Assembly (NCBI GenBank): GCA_009667805.1 | Contig: CM019067.1 | Coordinates: forward strand, 65,146,637-65,210,636 | DNA from: Leptobrachium leishanense | Lineage: Eukaryota > Chordata > Amphibia > Anura > Megophryidae | Direction: 5' to 3' | DNA: 64,000 nt | In this document: piece by piece, positions 10,353 through 24,600 of the stretch | Layout: every line of letters starts with the position of its first letter | Numbering within the stretch: position 1 is the first letter of the stretch | Made by a program: the position numbers and the translations under genes | Notes under the pieces: model-generated | The model's database searches: none | Seen by the model: the letters and a program-made list of their open reading frames with translations, nothing else | Told to the model about the DNA's origin: nothing

Positions 10353-12183
10353 ATACACCTCTGCCCTCCACTTGGCCAAACAATCCTTCTTCTCATCTCT
10401 TATATCTACGCTGTCCTCCAACCCTAAACGGCTCTGGTCCACCTTCAACACCCTCCTCCACCCACCTGCACCTCCCCCCTCAGCTGCCTTCAGCGCTCAA
10501 GACCTGGCAGACTACTTCCTCAGTAAAACTCTAACTATCAGAAGCAACATCCCAACACAAGATAGTTACCTGCCACCTCCACTCCCACAGGTCCCCTCTG
10601 CCACCCTCTGCCGCTTCCTCCCAACCACTGAGGAGGAAGTCAATTCCTTATTGTCCTCCTCACATCTCACCACGTGCCCGCTCGACCCATTCCCTCACAT
10701 CTAATTCCTCCCCTCTCCTCCTCCCTCACCCCTGCTCTCACACACATCTTCAACCTATCTCTCTCCACTGGCTCCTTTCCATCCGCCTTCAAACACGCAC
10801 TAGTTACCCCTTTACTAAAGAAACCATCCCTAGACACCAACTCTCCATCCAACTACCGCCCTGTATCCCTGCTTCCCTTCACATCAAAGCTCTTAGAAAA
10901 ACTAGTCTTCAACCGCCTCTCCCTCTTCCTGTCCTCCAATTCCCTACTTGACCCCCTGCAATCTGGCTTCCGTCCGCTACACTCAACTGAAACTGCCCTC
11001 ACCAAAGTCACCAACGACCTCCTAACTGCTAAAAAACACGGCCACTATTCTATTCTCATCCTGCTTGACCTCTCGGCTGCTTTTGACACTGTTGACCACC
11101 CCCTCCTTCTACAGACCCTCAACTCTCTGGGTCTCGGTGACACTGCACTTGCTTGGGTTGACTCCTATTTATCCAACAGGTCCTTCTGTGTGTCCTTTGC
11201 TGGTAACTCCTCCTCTTCATTTCCTCTATCTGTTGGTGTACCTCAAGGCTCTGTCCTTGGTCCTCTGCTCTTTTCCATCTACACCTCCTCCCTGGGCAAA
11301 ATCATCAACAGCTTTGGCTTTAATTACCACCTCTACGCTGATGACACTCAGATCTACCTCTCTACCCCTGATCTCTCTCCCCCTGTCCTTTCAAAAGTCA
11401 GTGACTGTTTATCTGGCATCTCCTCCTGGATGGCCTCCCACCACCTAAAGATCAACATGTCAAAGACTGAGCTCCTACTTATTCCTCCCTCTAATGCCTC
11501 CCCACCTCCTGACTTCTCTATCACGGTGGAGGGTATCACCATCTCCCCATCAAAACCAAGTTCGCTGTCTTGGAGTTACACTGGACTCTGCTCTTTCCTT
11601 CATCCCCCACATCAAGTCTCTTTCCTCCTCCTGCCGATACCAACTGCGTAATATTTCCAGAATTCGGCCATTTCTTACCGCTGTCACCACAAAACAACTC
11701 ATACACGCCCTGGTAATCTCCCGACTCGACTATTGCAATAATCTCTTATCTGGCCTCCCACTGTCCCGCCTCTCCCCCCTACAATCCATCCTGAACGCCT
11801 CCGCCAGGCTAATTCACCTCACCCGCCGCTCTGTCTCTGCCGCTCCCCTCTGCGAGTCCCTTCACTGGCTCCCCATCCACTGCAGAATTAAGTTCAAAAT
11901 CCTTATCCTTACCTACAAAACCCTCACTAACTCAGCGCCCCACTACCTGTCCTCACTAATCACCAAATACACCCCAGCCCGCTCCCTAAGGTCAAACAGT
12001 GACCTGCGCCTAGCTTCTCCCCGCATCACCTCTTCCCATGATAGACTGCAGGATTTCTCACGCGCAGCCCCCACTCTTTGGAACGCTCTCCCTCGTGCTG
12101 TCAGACTTTCCCCTAACTTCTCTTCCTTCAAACGCTCCCTGAAAACATTCCTATTTAGGGAAGCCTACCACCCAACTCACTGA
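10353..12183 (+). pseudogene. L2 ORF2 reverse transcriptase, truncated and frameshifted
   Basis: It covers the linker and reverse transcriptase domain of an L2 ORF2 protein, including [16 protein letters not shown] and the catalytic [10 protein letters not shown], and reaches the normal C-terminus [13 protein letters not shown]. Two single-base changes break it relative to the intact copy at 27,430-30,249: one C is missing in the run near 10,688, and one A is added in the run near 11,556. The endonuclease domain is absent because the copy is 5'-truncated. The encoded residues are otherwise nearly the same as the intact copy, so the insertion is recent. Confidence 0.9.
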
Positions 12184-12399
12184 CGCAACCATCAATCACT
12201 CTCACCTTACAGTCCTCTCCTCCTGTTTCCAACCCCAACCCTCCTAGATTGTGAGTTCCTACGGGAATAGGGCCCTCATCTCCTCCTGTACTGTTTGTCA
12301 AATGTTGTTCAATGTATTGTAACCCTGTCTGTACTGTGCTTATTGTACAGCGCTGCGGAATATGCTGGCGCTTTATAAATAAATAATAATAATAATAAT
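10353..12399 (+). mobile_element. L2-clade LINE, 5'-truncated, inserted in Tc1 copy 1
   Basis: It is nearly identical to the 3' two thirds of the 27.2-30.25-kb L2 but on the opposite strand. It begins inside ORF2 and ends with TTGTACAGCGCTGCGGAATA... and an AAT-repeat tail. Copy 2 of the Tc1 shows the empty site, AATGTCTAGAAGG. The junctions share a few bases (GTC, TAG) and there is no clear target duplication. Confidence 0.9.
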
Positions 12400-12754
12400 A
12401 GAAGGAGCTGAGTATCACAGTCATTTTAAAGCTGCCTAATTGGTGCTTATTATGCTTTATTGCTGCTCCGTGACATCCACAGGTGTTTTCAATACCTGAT
12501 TGAAAACACTTGAATGAACCTCTGTTCTTCAGAGTGGTAGTCTTTAAGGGTTGAATAATTGTGTCAATGAAGAATTCACAAAAGAAACATTTACTACTGT
12601 ATTACAAAACCAATTGATGTAATTTTAGTTGCATATGGTTCTTTAAAAAGTCCTTGTAGGATTTCATTCTGAATACAATTACAAATGTACACTAAATTCC
12701 CTAAAACCCTTTACAGCATTGGGGGTTGAATAATTTTGAACACAACTGTATATA

Positions 12755-14369
<1,615 letters not shown>

Positions 14370-14458
14370 TATGTGTGTTTATTATTGCAGAAGCCACTGC
14401 TATAATAAACACACTTATTATAGTGTGGAGGCTTTTTATCTCACTTTTTGTCATCCAC

Positions 14459-14474
14459 CACAACATATATTTAT

Positions 14475-14522
<48 letters not shown>
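14459..14522. repeat. (TA)n microsatellite
   Basis: Almost pure TA dinucleotides with one interruption near 14,484. Confidence 0.85.
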
Positions 14523-14526
<4 letters not shown>

Positions 14527-14879
14527 TACATATCTTTTTGTAGCGCTCCCTTGTATGGCTCCTCTCTGCATTCATAAATCACATGAGACATAAAAAACAA
14601 AAATGGGTGCACTTACTACATGTGAGAGGCTCTGTCAGTAAGTACAGCCCGAGCTGCTCCACTCTCTGTCGCCCAGCAACCATCTTCCTGCATGACGTTG
14701 GGGACTCACCCCTGACCTGCAACGTGACCGGGAGCCAGGGAGAGTGTGGAGTGGGAGGAGACAGAGAGGGCCCAGGGGGAGAGCTAGTAACACAGCCAGG
14801 GAAAGGAGAGACAAAATAGGCAGGGCGGGCACACGGAGGAGGAGAGATGACAGAAGGAGAGGGAGGGAGGTCGACTGAC

Positions 14880-15490
14880 TACACGCTAACATGGGAAGGC
14901 TAACTGTGAAATCCTGCGCCTGCAGATTTTCCTGTAGTGTCCCTATGTTAATGTTGTATTCCGGGGCAGGCAATTGCTGAGCACCTCGCCCCAGAACGCA
15001 ATGCTAACCGCAGTGAAACTCTCAGTAGCGCTTCCACACCACCGCGAGCATCACCTCCTGGAGTCCATAGAACTCCATGGAGAGTTGCGCTTCTTGGCTG
15101 CAAACCCTGCGCAATCTCACTTTCGCAAGATAGCGTAGCACCGAGGAGTGATCACGGAGGGAGACTGGGACCTATTTGTTTACAGTCTCACTCTGTTCAC
15201 AGCCAGAAGAAACGGCAAATCGGGCCACCCCTCTCTCCCTAGCTAAACTTTTTGCTTGAGTGTCCGGACGGTAATTTGCGCCGGCACTTTGTAATACCTC
15301 ACTTGTCGAAATGCTAATTAATGATTGTGCTCTCCCATGTTAGGTATAGGAAAGGATTCAGTACAGCAAGCTGCAAAACCCAAACATTTTCACCCAAGTG
15401 TAGTGTCAGGATTGGAAAATCGATGGCAGGCATTAAACTTGCTTCTCTTAGCGGTAACGCTTATTAAAATGCTACATTAGCACCAACTAT
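14880..15490. repeat. MITE-like copy related to the GGGC(N)CTATTACATT family
   Basis: The internal words CTGCGCCTGCAGATTTTCC, TGTCCCTATGTTAAT and GAGTCCATAGAACTCCATGG follow the same order as in the element at 38,950-39,661. The ends are worn. The C- and G-rich part before it (14,630-14,860) is not recognised. Confidence 0.5.
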
Positions 15491-15785
15491 GGAACGGTGC
15501 TGTTAGAAAACTACACCAAGGCATCAGATACAGATGCAATAAAATTGGAACAGGTGTTGTCAGACGCGTCTGAATTGGAGCATCTTTTTTATTTCTGCAA
15601 CATTTGTAAAACATATTTTTTGCATTTTTTTCTGGCATCATTTTCATAAGATACCCACCAGGTTTTCTATGGAAATGACGCCATTTAAACAGGAACGTCT
15701 TTTTATTCTGCCGACATTTTTAACACGTCTAATTCTCTTGAGTCTTTTTTCTGGCGTCAATTTTGTATAATACCTGCGGCTGCTG

Positions 15786-16612
15786 GCATGGGCTCCTGCG
15801 TGAGCTTGGGCATATCCATGAGAGCTGCTGGGGCAGTATTCATGAGAGGAGCTGGGGCATATCCATGAGGGGAGCTGGGGCAGTATCCATGAGAGCTGCT
15901 GGGTCAGTATCCATGAGAGCTGCTGGGTCAGTATCCATGAGAGGAGCTGGAGCATATCCATGAGAGGAGCTGGGGCATATCCATGAGAGGAGCTGGGGCA
16001 TATCCATGAGAGGAGCTGGGGCATATCCATGAGAGCTCCTGGAGCATATCCATGAGAGCAGCTGGTGCATATCCATGAGAGCTCCTGGGGCATATTCATG
16101 AGAGCTGCTGGGGCATATCCATGAGAGCTGCTGGGGTATATCCATGAGAGCTGCTGGGGCATATCCATGAGAGCTGCTGGGGCATATCCATGAGAGGAGC
16201 TGGGGCATATCCATGAGAGCTCCTGGGGCATATCCATGAGCTGGGGGCAATATCCATGAGAGCTGCTGGGGCATATCCATGAGCTGGGGGCAATATCCAT
16301 GAGAGCTGCTGGGGCATATCCATGAGCAGGGGGCAATATCCATGAGCTGGGGGCAATATCCATGAGAGCTGCTGGGGCATATCCATGAGAGCTCCTGTAG
16401 CATATCCATGAGAGCTGCTGGGGCATATCCATGAGAGCTCCTGTGGCATATCCATGAGAGCTCCTGTGGCATATCCATGAGGGCTGGGGCAATATCCATG
16501 AGAGCTGGGGCAATAAGCATGTGTGAGCTGGTCTGGGGGCAATATATCCATGTGTGAGCTGGTCTGGGGCAATATATTCATATGTGAGCTGAGGCACAAT
16601 ATATCCATATGT
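15786..16612. repeat. 23-bp tandem repeat array
   Basis: The unit is ATATCCATGAGAGCTGCTGGGGC and variants (GGAGC, CTCCT), about 30 or more copies, drifting to units of about 30 bp with CAATATATCCATGTGTGAG at the right. Because 23 is not divisible by three and the unit lacks stops on the minus strand, all three minus frames stay open for 170 to 317 codons. I do not call these genes. Confidence 0.9.
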
Positions 16613-16620
16613 GAGCTGGG

Positions 16621-17614
16621 CAGGCCCGGATTAAGATCTCTGGGGGCCTGGAGCTGAATATTTTGGTGGCTTTTTTTGTAATTTAGTGAAATGAAAACAT
16701 ATTTTTGGTTATTTAATAGTGCACAGATACGGGTATATCTAACCAGGCAGATACTGTGTGATTAATTTTTCATTCAGATTTCAATCATTTAAAGAGTGTA
16801 AAACATTTTCCCATTTTATCATCCAAACCTTTGTGGCTATATATTCTATAGGGCACTCATGATAAAATAATGTGAAATGGGAACCATATTTCCCTTATGT
16901 TTTGGAACATGTTTTTTAAAGAATAATATGACTATGTATAAAACACTGACCTTGCTCCCAGCATGGGAAATTAGAAGGTGGGTAATGGCAGTGGTATTGC
17001 TCATTTTATTCGTGACAAATGGACAATGCCATCACATTGGAACTAAAAATAAATAAATTAAAAAAAAAATTATTTTCTTTTAGATTTTACATGGGCAGGT
17101 TTGGTATTAATGCAAAGGCCAGACTCTGCCCTGTCCAATGACACCTCACTTGACCTTGTGAGGTGTAAAGATTAGTGACGCAGGGGTTCAAAGTTCCCCT
17201 CAGTGCTCTTCGCTGCAGTGCGGCGGTTTAGGTTTTTGATGCAACAATTCATAACAATGGATTGTACCATCACCCATCACCTCCACACTTGTTGGTGACA
17301 TGAGAAATGTGATGGTCAGTTAGTGCAGCATCATTATTTACTTTATAATTGAGAAGTGAAAAAAATATTACTGTTGGAAAGAAAATGTAAATATTTATTA
17401 TTTTATTGTTTTTACTTAAAACCTGGTCATGTGTGGTATCATTGGGAAGGCCATGCTCTGGCCTTTCCAGTGATACCTCAGTTGACCCTGTAGCTGCTAT
17501 GGAGTTGGAGATACATGGGTCCAAATGCAGACATAGTTATCTTATCTCTGGGCCTATTCTGAGGCATGGGCCTGGAGCTGCTGCTCCATCTGCCCCTATG
17601 TTAATCTGGCCCTG
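16621..17614. mobile_element. Non-autonomous hAT transposon inside the tandem array
   Basis: The ends CAGGCCCGGATTAA and TTAATCTGGCCCTG are inverted repeats, and GAGCTGGG is duplicated at 16,613-16,620 and 17,615-17,622. The target is the array unit itself. The 994-bp interior is AT-rich with no transposase. It has a weak internal repeat: the words GGCCATGCTCTGGCC and GTGATACCTCAGTTGACC near 17,450 echo 17,115-17,160. Confidence 0.9.
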
Positions 17615-17760
17615 GAGCTGGGACAATATATATCCATGGGTGAGCTGCTGGGGACAATATATAATTGTGAGCTGGGGCAATATATCCATATGTGAGCTGG
17701 GGGCAATATATATCCATGGGTGAGCTGTTGGGGGCAATATAAATCCATGTGTGCTTTCAA
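17615..17760. repeat. Continuation of the tandem array after the hAT
   Basis: Units such as GAGCTGGGACAATATATATC and GTGAGCTGCTGGGG continue the array interrupted at 16,620. Confidence 0.8.
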
Positions 17761-17994
17761 TGCCTTCGAACAGGCACCGTACCTGCTGGCAGTTGGCAAA
17801 AATTTGTGTGAGCATATGAGAGAGCTCCACAGCAATAAACCTCACAGTAATGTGCGCTGTGTATGAGCATTCAGTGTTATATGGGAGTACTGATTTAGGA
17901 GTAAGAGTAGTTAAAAAAAATCCGTAAAACTCGAGGGGGGGGGGTGACACCATAAGTTACCGCACCGGGTGACACCAACCCTAGTGACGCCACT
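17761..17994. repeat. Remnant of another hAT-type element
   Basis: Holds one reversed unit of the 4.8-5.2-kb satellite (17,807-17,870) and ends GGGTGACACC...AGTGACGCCACTG, the inverted form of a CAGTGGCGTCACT terminus typical of vertebrate hAT elements. The other end was not identified. It may lie left of the 23-bp array, which would make the array internal to this element. Confidence 0.45.
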
Positions 17995-18614
17995 GCTAAG
18001 GACTGTTTGGTCCCTGTGATATACTGCATAAGGGGAGAGGAGGTGGGAAATCACTCTACGAAGTATATCTTACAGTAAGCATCTCATAAAGCCGAACTAT
18101 AAGTAAATGTTTTGGCTTGGCTGGAATACTCAACGTTAATGTTTACAGCTGCAGCTTTAAAATGAATGGCATGAGCTATTATTCTAAAGGATAAATCAGA
18201 ATAGAGCGCAAGATATTAAAAAGAAATAACGATATGCATCAGTGGCTAAGTAATAAAGTATAAACCTAGACTGGGCTCTTATGAACAGTAATAGACAAAG
18301 GACATGGAATTTCCAAAAGATAAACATGGGCTTGTAGTGTCCTCATCGCATCATAACTGTCTGGTGGTAGTTGGAAGTGACAGTTCCTCAATACGCATGA
18401 CTTGCTCCGCACTGCTGAGTTTTCATATTCTGAAAAAGTGTACTGTGCAGCTCGGAAACATTAGAGCTGCTTATATATAATGCATGTATCACTCCACCTC
18501 AATGATTTTTTATTCTTTCTGCTTTAGTGAAATGGAATCGTATTCAGGGACTTGTCTTTGGGTCATAAACGCTCGGTATATATAGCCATAGAACGTAAAT
18601 TGCACTTGAGTGTA
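17995..18614. other. No recognised feature
   Basis: AT-rich sequence without exon-like frames, inverted repeats or tandem structure that I can see. Confidence 0.5.
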
Positions 18615-19213
18615 TTCAGGTGTAGGGATGAGCCGAACACCCCCCGAGTTCGGTTCGGGCCCGAACCTGAACTTCCCATATGTTCGAGTCCGAACCCGAA
18701 CTTGAACTCCATGCAAGTCAATGGGGCTGAAAATTCGGTTTTTAGAGTGCCCTCCAAGAGGGCATATATGCTAGATATTTGCCATAAAAGGTGTATGGGG
18801 GTCCGGGTAGTGCCCTGGGGGACAGGAAACAAGGACAAAAAGTCTTTAAAAAAAGTTTTTAAAGGGACAGTGAGTTTTCCATGAAATAAGGGTTAAAAAT
18901 AAAAATGAAAAATTCCTTCAAATATCGTGCCTAGGAGGTCCCCATAACCTGCCCATGAAGTGGCGGATTTCTAGAATGTATAGAAACACTTAAAAACAAA
19001 AAAATGACGTTTCATATGACGGTAAATGCTTTTCCTTTAATCTATCCATAAACAACTGCTTGGGGCGGCAGTCTGTATGAAAAGAGGAGACATTTTCGTA
19101 CACGCAGAAAAAGTTTACTGATTTTTTGGCTAAATTATTGTGAAACCTATGCAGGCTTTGGATGAAAGTAACAATAGGTGCTTCAGAATTGGTCCTTTAG
19201 CGTCTCCAACAGT

Positions 19214-20340
19214 AGCGTCACACCGTAACCCCTCTGAGGATATGAATCTGATACAGGCGTCAGTGGCAGTGCACCCAAATATTGTGCTTTTGGTGCCAGG
19301 CCTGCAAGTACTATCATACAGTAACCCCTCTGTGGTATTGTGGAAGAATGCAGGGGTGAACCTTGCGGTCCTATATTAAAAAGAATTGCATCTGGTTAAG
19401 GCGTCAGTGCACCCAGATATTCTGCCTTTGGTGCAAGACTGCCAGGCCAGCAAGTATCATCATACAGTAACCCCTCTGTAGTATTGTGGAAGAATGCAGG
19501 GGTGGACCATGTGGTCCTATATTGAAAAGATATGATTCTGGTCAAGGCGTCAGTGCATCCAGATATTGTGCTTTTGGTGCCAGGCCTGCAAGTGCCATCA
19601 TAATACAGTAACCCCTCTGTAGTATTTTGGAAGAATGCAGGGGTGGACCATGTGGTCCTATATTGAAAAGTTTTTTATCTGGTAATGGGCGTCAGTGCAC
19701 CCAGATATTGTGCCTTTGGTGCCAGGCCAGCAAGTATCATCATACAGTAACCCCTCTGTGGTATTGTGGAAGAATGCAGGGGTGGACCATGTGGTCCTAT
19801 ATTGAAAAGATATGATTCTGGTCAAGGCGTCAGTGCACCCAGATATTGTGCCTTTGGTGCCAGGCCAGCAAGTATCATCATACAGTAACCCCTCTGTGGT
19901 ATTGTGGAAGAATGCAGGGGTGGACCATGTGGTCCTATATTGAAAAGATATGATTCTGGTCAAGGCGTCAGTGCACCCAGATATTGTGCCTTTGGTGCCA
20001 GGCCAGCAAGTATCATCATACAGTAACCCCTCTGTAGTATTGTGGAAGAATGCAGGGGTGGACCATGTGGTCCTATATTGAAAAGTTTTTTATCTGGTAA
20101 TTGGCGTCAGTGCACCCAGATAGTGTGCCTTTGGTGCCAGGCCTGCAAGTGCCATCATAATACAGTAACCCCTCTGTGGTATTGTGGAAGAGTGCAGGGT
20201 TGGACCCTGCGGTTCAAAAAATAAATGATATAAATGTGGCACAGGTCGTCAGTGCAGTCAAATATTGTGCCTTTCATGGCAGCAAGTGCCTTCACACCGT
20301 AACCCTTTTGTGGTATTGTGGAAGAGTTCAGTGCTGGAGG
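19214..20340. repeat. Tandem repeat of about 137-143 bp inside the hAT
   Basis: About eight units, each with GTAACCCCTCTGTGGTATTG, GAATGCAGGGGTGGACC and GTCAGTGCACCCAGATATTG. Starts of the ACCCCTCTG word near 19,322, 19,470, 19,610, 19,750, 19,888, 20,028 and 20,168 show the period. Three units occur in the 6.7-7.1-kb copy and about two or three near 49,390-49,640, so the array is an old part of this family with variable copy number. Confidence 0.88.
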
Positions 20341-20550
20341 TTGTGAATGCAGAAGAGGACATCCCCGATCTATTCCATTACTTCAGCATCAGGGGATTGA
20401 TAGCTGCTGATCCAGGACTGATTCATTTTTATAAATGTCAGCCGGTCTACAGAGTCGGTGGACAGACGCACTCTTTTGTCTGTGACAAAACCTCCAGCGG
20501 CACTGAACGTCCTTTCAGAATGCATGCTAGATGAAGGGCAACCTAGTAAC

Positions 20551-21630
20551 TAGACATGTGCATTCGTTTTAGTACTAAAACGATTTAGTCCGAATTTTGG
20601 GATAATTTAGTTTTAGTATGACTCAAGAGAAACGAAACTGCTCAGTACAAAAAATGAAAGAAACTAAAATAAAATGCACTACATTTTAGTTTCAGTCCTT
20701 TTTGTGATATTACATTGATGAGTGAAGGAGACCAGCAATGAAGATCGCAACATCGCAACATCCGAAGTTCTGCACCCTCCACATACCAATGCAGTAGGAT
20801 GTTCTATACAGAGAGTGGCATTAATTAATGCAGGAGTATGTTCTATACATTATACAGAGAGGGGTATTAATGCAGGAGGATGTTATATACATTATACAGA
20901 GAAAGGTATAAATTGAGGAGAATGTTCTATACAGAGAGGGACATTAATGCAGGAGGATGTTATCTACATTATACAAAGAGGGGTATTAATTAATGCAGGA
21001 GGATGTTCTAAACATTATACAGAGAGGAGCCTTTTTTTTTAGCCCTTTAAATCCAGTGGTTGTGAGCGCTGAGATCGGCTGCTTGTTATATTATCTCTCA
21101 ATACAATGTATCAGGCTCAGCTGTTACAGTAACTGACTGTAACAGCGCTCAGAGTTTCAGTAAAACAAGGAAATAATATTGTTCTAACCTCTTATATATA
21201 AAAATATTATTTACTAGTTTTACAGAAACTCTGAGCGCTGTGATGAGCAGCAATCAGTTACTGTAACAGCTTTGCCTGACACGGGGCAGTATTATAATGT
21301 TGGTGCTAACTTAACCAGAGCTGTTGTAAACTGAAAACCTCCATAGGCTATAATGGCTCTGGGAAGTTGACAACAGCTCTGGTTAAGTTAGCACCAACTA
21401 TGTAATATGGCCCACATTGTGCTGAGAGTGAGAGATACTGTAACAAGCAGCGATCTCAGCCCTCTGAGGAGCCACCACTACAATAGTAATTGTATCCACT
21501 GGTTTTCGGATGAACGAAATTAGTTTTCATACTAAAGAACTGAAAACGAATTTCTTTAGCAACTAAATAAATTGCATTTTAGGACTAATCCATTAGTTCA
21601 AAACGAAATTTTGTGCTGTGCACATGTCTA
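20551..21630. mobile_element. Second hAT transposon nested in the transposase gene
   Basis: The ends TAGACATGTGCATTCG and GCACATGTCTA are inverted, and CTAGTAAC is duplicated at 20,543-20,550 and 21,631-21,638. The interior has a short tandem array (20,790-21,030) and several nested hairpins: GTTGGTGCTAACTTAACCAG at 21,299 pairs with its complement near 21,398, and CTCAGAGTTTCAGTAAAAC at about 21,156 pairs with GTTTTACAGAAACTCTGAG at about 21,217. No transposase is present. It is non-autonomous and depends on a related hAT in trans. Confidence 0.92.
20790..21030. repeat. Degenerate tandem repeat of about 45-50 bp
   Basis: About five units of GCAGGAGGATGTTCTATACA and ATTATACAGAGAGGGGTATT, inside the nested hAT. 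Confidence 0.75.
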
Positions 21631-24600
21631 CTAGTAACTGAATAGCATATTGGCTAAGTTCTGGTCAGTGATCCAATCTCAACACCCAGTAAGCCAGTGG
21701 ATCATCTGCTGGAAAGGTATCCAGGTCTGCCCTTGCCCCTAGGTAGTCCTGCACCATATGGTGAAGATGCTGGCAATGGGTGCCTACATTTGACGTCCCT
21801 GGGCGTCGAGGACTAAAAAAATAAAAAAATGCATCAGTCAAGCGGCCCTGGCCTTCACCACTATTCCTCTGATCACCCGCAGCCTCAGAAGCACGTGTGT
21901 CAGCACTTGGTAATCTACCAGTGCCTGGAACGGTGTTACACAAGTGTCACTTTAGAGCGTCCTCAAGTTTTTTCATCCTGTGCTCCCTCTGTGCGGGCAG
22001 GATGAGCTCTGCAACTTTCCCCTTGTATCGTGGATCAAGAAGGGTTGCCAACCAGTAATGATCCCTCTCCTTGATAGCACGAATCCTGGGGTCCTTTAGC
22101 AGGCTTTGCATCATTAGGGAGCCCATGCAGCGTAGGTTGGAGGTGGCATTAGCTTCCAAGTCTTCCTGGTCAATGAGGATGACCGTATCGTGCACTTCCT
22201 CCTCCCTGCCACGCACTAGCCCTTCTGTTTCTGGGCACACAAAACCCTCCCTTGAGGAATCCCCACCTTCAATGCCCCCACTACTTAAATATTCTGCCTC
22301 CTCCTCATCCTCCTCCTGTCTGATCTGAGTAGGATCCGCTGGAATGCTGTCTGCGGAAAGACTGGGGCCTTGAGAGCTAGGGAAGGCCTCCTCTTCCTCC
22401 CGCTGCTCTGCCTCTAGAGCCACATCTATAATTCCCCGCGGAGTGTGCTCCAGCAGGAACACTAAAGGAATTGTGTCACTGATGCATGCACTGTCCCTGC
22501 TCACCATCCTCGTTGCCTCCTCAAATGGTGACAGTACAGTGCATGCATCCTTGATCATCAGCCACTGCGGGGGGGGAACCAAGTTGACCTGAACCTGTCC
22601 TTGTGCCATACTCACACAGGTACTCGTTGATGGCCCTCTGCTGCTTGTGCAGATGCTGCAGAATTGCTAATGTCGAGTTCCACCTGGTGGGCATGTCACA
22701 GATCAGATGGTTTGTGGGAAGGTGGAATTCTCTTTGAATTTCTGCCAGGCGAACGCTTGCTGGGAATGACCGTCTGAAGTGGCTGCAGACTTTTCTGGCC
22801 TGGATGAGAAGCTCTGGCAGCCCTGGGTACTTGGTTAGGAAACGCTGTACCACTAGAGTTAGGACGTGTGCTAGGCATGGTACATGCGTCAATTTACCCT
22901 TGCGTAGGGTGGAGAGAAGGTTGCTGCCATTATCGCAGACGATCATTCCCAGCTGAAGCTGGCGTGGTGTTAACCATCTCTGCACCTGCCCCTGCAGAGC
23001 TGACAGAATTTCTGGCCCGGTGTGGCTCCTGTCCCCTAAACAAACCAGCTCAAGCACAGTATGGCATCTTTTTGCTTGAGCCATTGCGTAGACCCTGTCA
23101 GGCGTCGGTTTAACTGCCACTTCGCCAGAGACAGAGAAGGAGGAGGAGGAGGAAGAGGGAGAGGTGGTGGAGCAGACAGACCTCATACAAGCAGCTTTCT
23201 GGAGGCGTGGTGGATGAACAAGCTCCAGCACAGAGCCCCGTCTTGGATCCCTCCCAGCTGCAATCAGAGTTACCCAGTGTGCAGTGAAGGAAATGTAACA
23301 ACCCTGTCCATGCTTGCTGGACCACGTGTCTAAAGTCACATTCACCTTGCTGCTGACTGCCTTTCCCAATGACTGGATAACATTGTCTTCCACGTGCTGG
23401 TATAGTGCTGGAATGGCCTTGCGTGAAAAGTAATGGCGTTTTGGAACCTGCCAATGTGGTACAGCACATTCAGCAAATTCACGGAAGGGAGCAGAGTCCA
23501 CCAGCTGAAAAGGCAGCAGCTGCAATGCGAGTAATTTTGCTAAGCTGGCATTTAGACGCTGTGCTTGGGGATGGTTGGGACTATATTTTTTCTTTCGCTG
23601 CAGCAGCTGCGGCAACGTAATCTGACTGCGTAAATCTTCAGCTGCTAGGATGATGTCACATTGTGAGGAAGGACCTGGTACATCCATTACTGTAGCATCA
23701 TCCCTGTCGGTGGAGGTTGTAGGCAATGACATGGCAGGACATACAGTGTGGGGTAGAGACAGATGAGTAGAAGGAGGACCTATGCAAAGTTTTGCGCCAA
23801 CGGGATGTGTGGCAGTTGTTCATATGTCGCCTCAAGCACGTGGTACCCAAGTGTCCGGAAACTTTCCCACGCTTAAGCCTCATCTGACATAGATTACAAA
23901 TAGCAACGCAGCGCTCTACTGCACATTTCTTAAAGAACTCCCAGACAACAGAGTTCCTGCATGTGTTCTTGGAGACAACAGCGCTCTGCACCGGAGCAGC
24001 TCTGACATGTGATGCCTTGGACTGGCTAGTGCTACGGTTGGTCACAGAGGATGTTGTGCCTCGTGTTTGCTGTGCCTCCTCCTCCCCCTCTTCCTCACTT
24101 AATTCCTCTGTTCGATCAGGCACCCAGGTGGAGTCAGTGACCTCAACATCATTGTCATCATCACCCCCTATCTCCTCGTCACTGGAGCCAACTTGGCAGT
24201 ATGCTGCAGCTGCTGGGGCAACATGAGTGCCAGTTATTTGTGTGTCATCACTGGCACCCCTTCCTCTAGGTTGATTATACTCCCTTCTTCAACCTCAGAG
24301 ATTGAATCAGAGCACTGTACTTGCTGCGCATCCTCAAGCAGCATGTCACTCTCATTGTAGTCAAACAATTCAGCTGACTCCTCCGTGTGTGATAGCGAGG
24401 CTACGGCAGGAGTAGCTGTGGACATGGAGGCTGCATTAGATGCTTTGGCAGCTGAGGTGGACTGTAAAGCACTACAAGCCTGGCTGGCAGAGGACTCAGA
24501 GGATGAGGATGGCCTGGTTAGCCAATCCACCAAGCCCTCTGTATGTTGCTGCTGCTTAAGACGGCCAGCACCAGTTAGAAAGGACAAGCGTGCCCCTGCA

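Larger units (their letters stand above)
8877..12748 (-). mobile_element. Tc1-like transposon, copy 1, interrupted by two LINEs
   Basis: The ends CAGTTGTGTTCAAA and TTTTGAACACAACTG are flanked by TA. The element is on the minus strand: its transposase reads from 10,327 down to 9,306. Without the LINE pieces at about 9,030-9,240 and 10,353-12,399 it would be about 1.6 kb, the same as copy 2. Inner copies of the TTATTCAACC motif near both ends give the IR/DR arrangement known from Tc1-like transposons of fish and frogs. Confidence 0.9.

Noticed and set aside
15644..16608. Three overlapping minus-strand open frames of 317, 226 and 170 codons
   Set aside because: They are caused by the stop-free 23-bp tandem repeat and continue each other's repeat in different frames.
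19140..20224. Several frames of 60-101 codons on both strands
   Set aside because: They lie in the ~137-bp satellite of the hAT and repeat with it.
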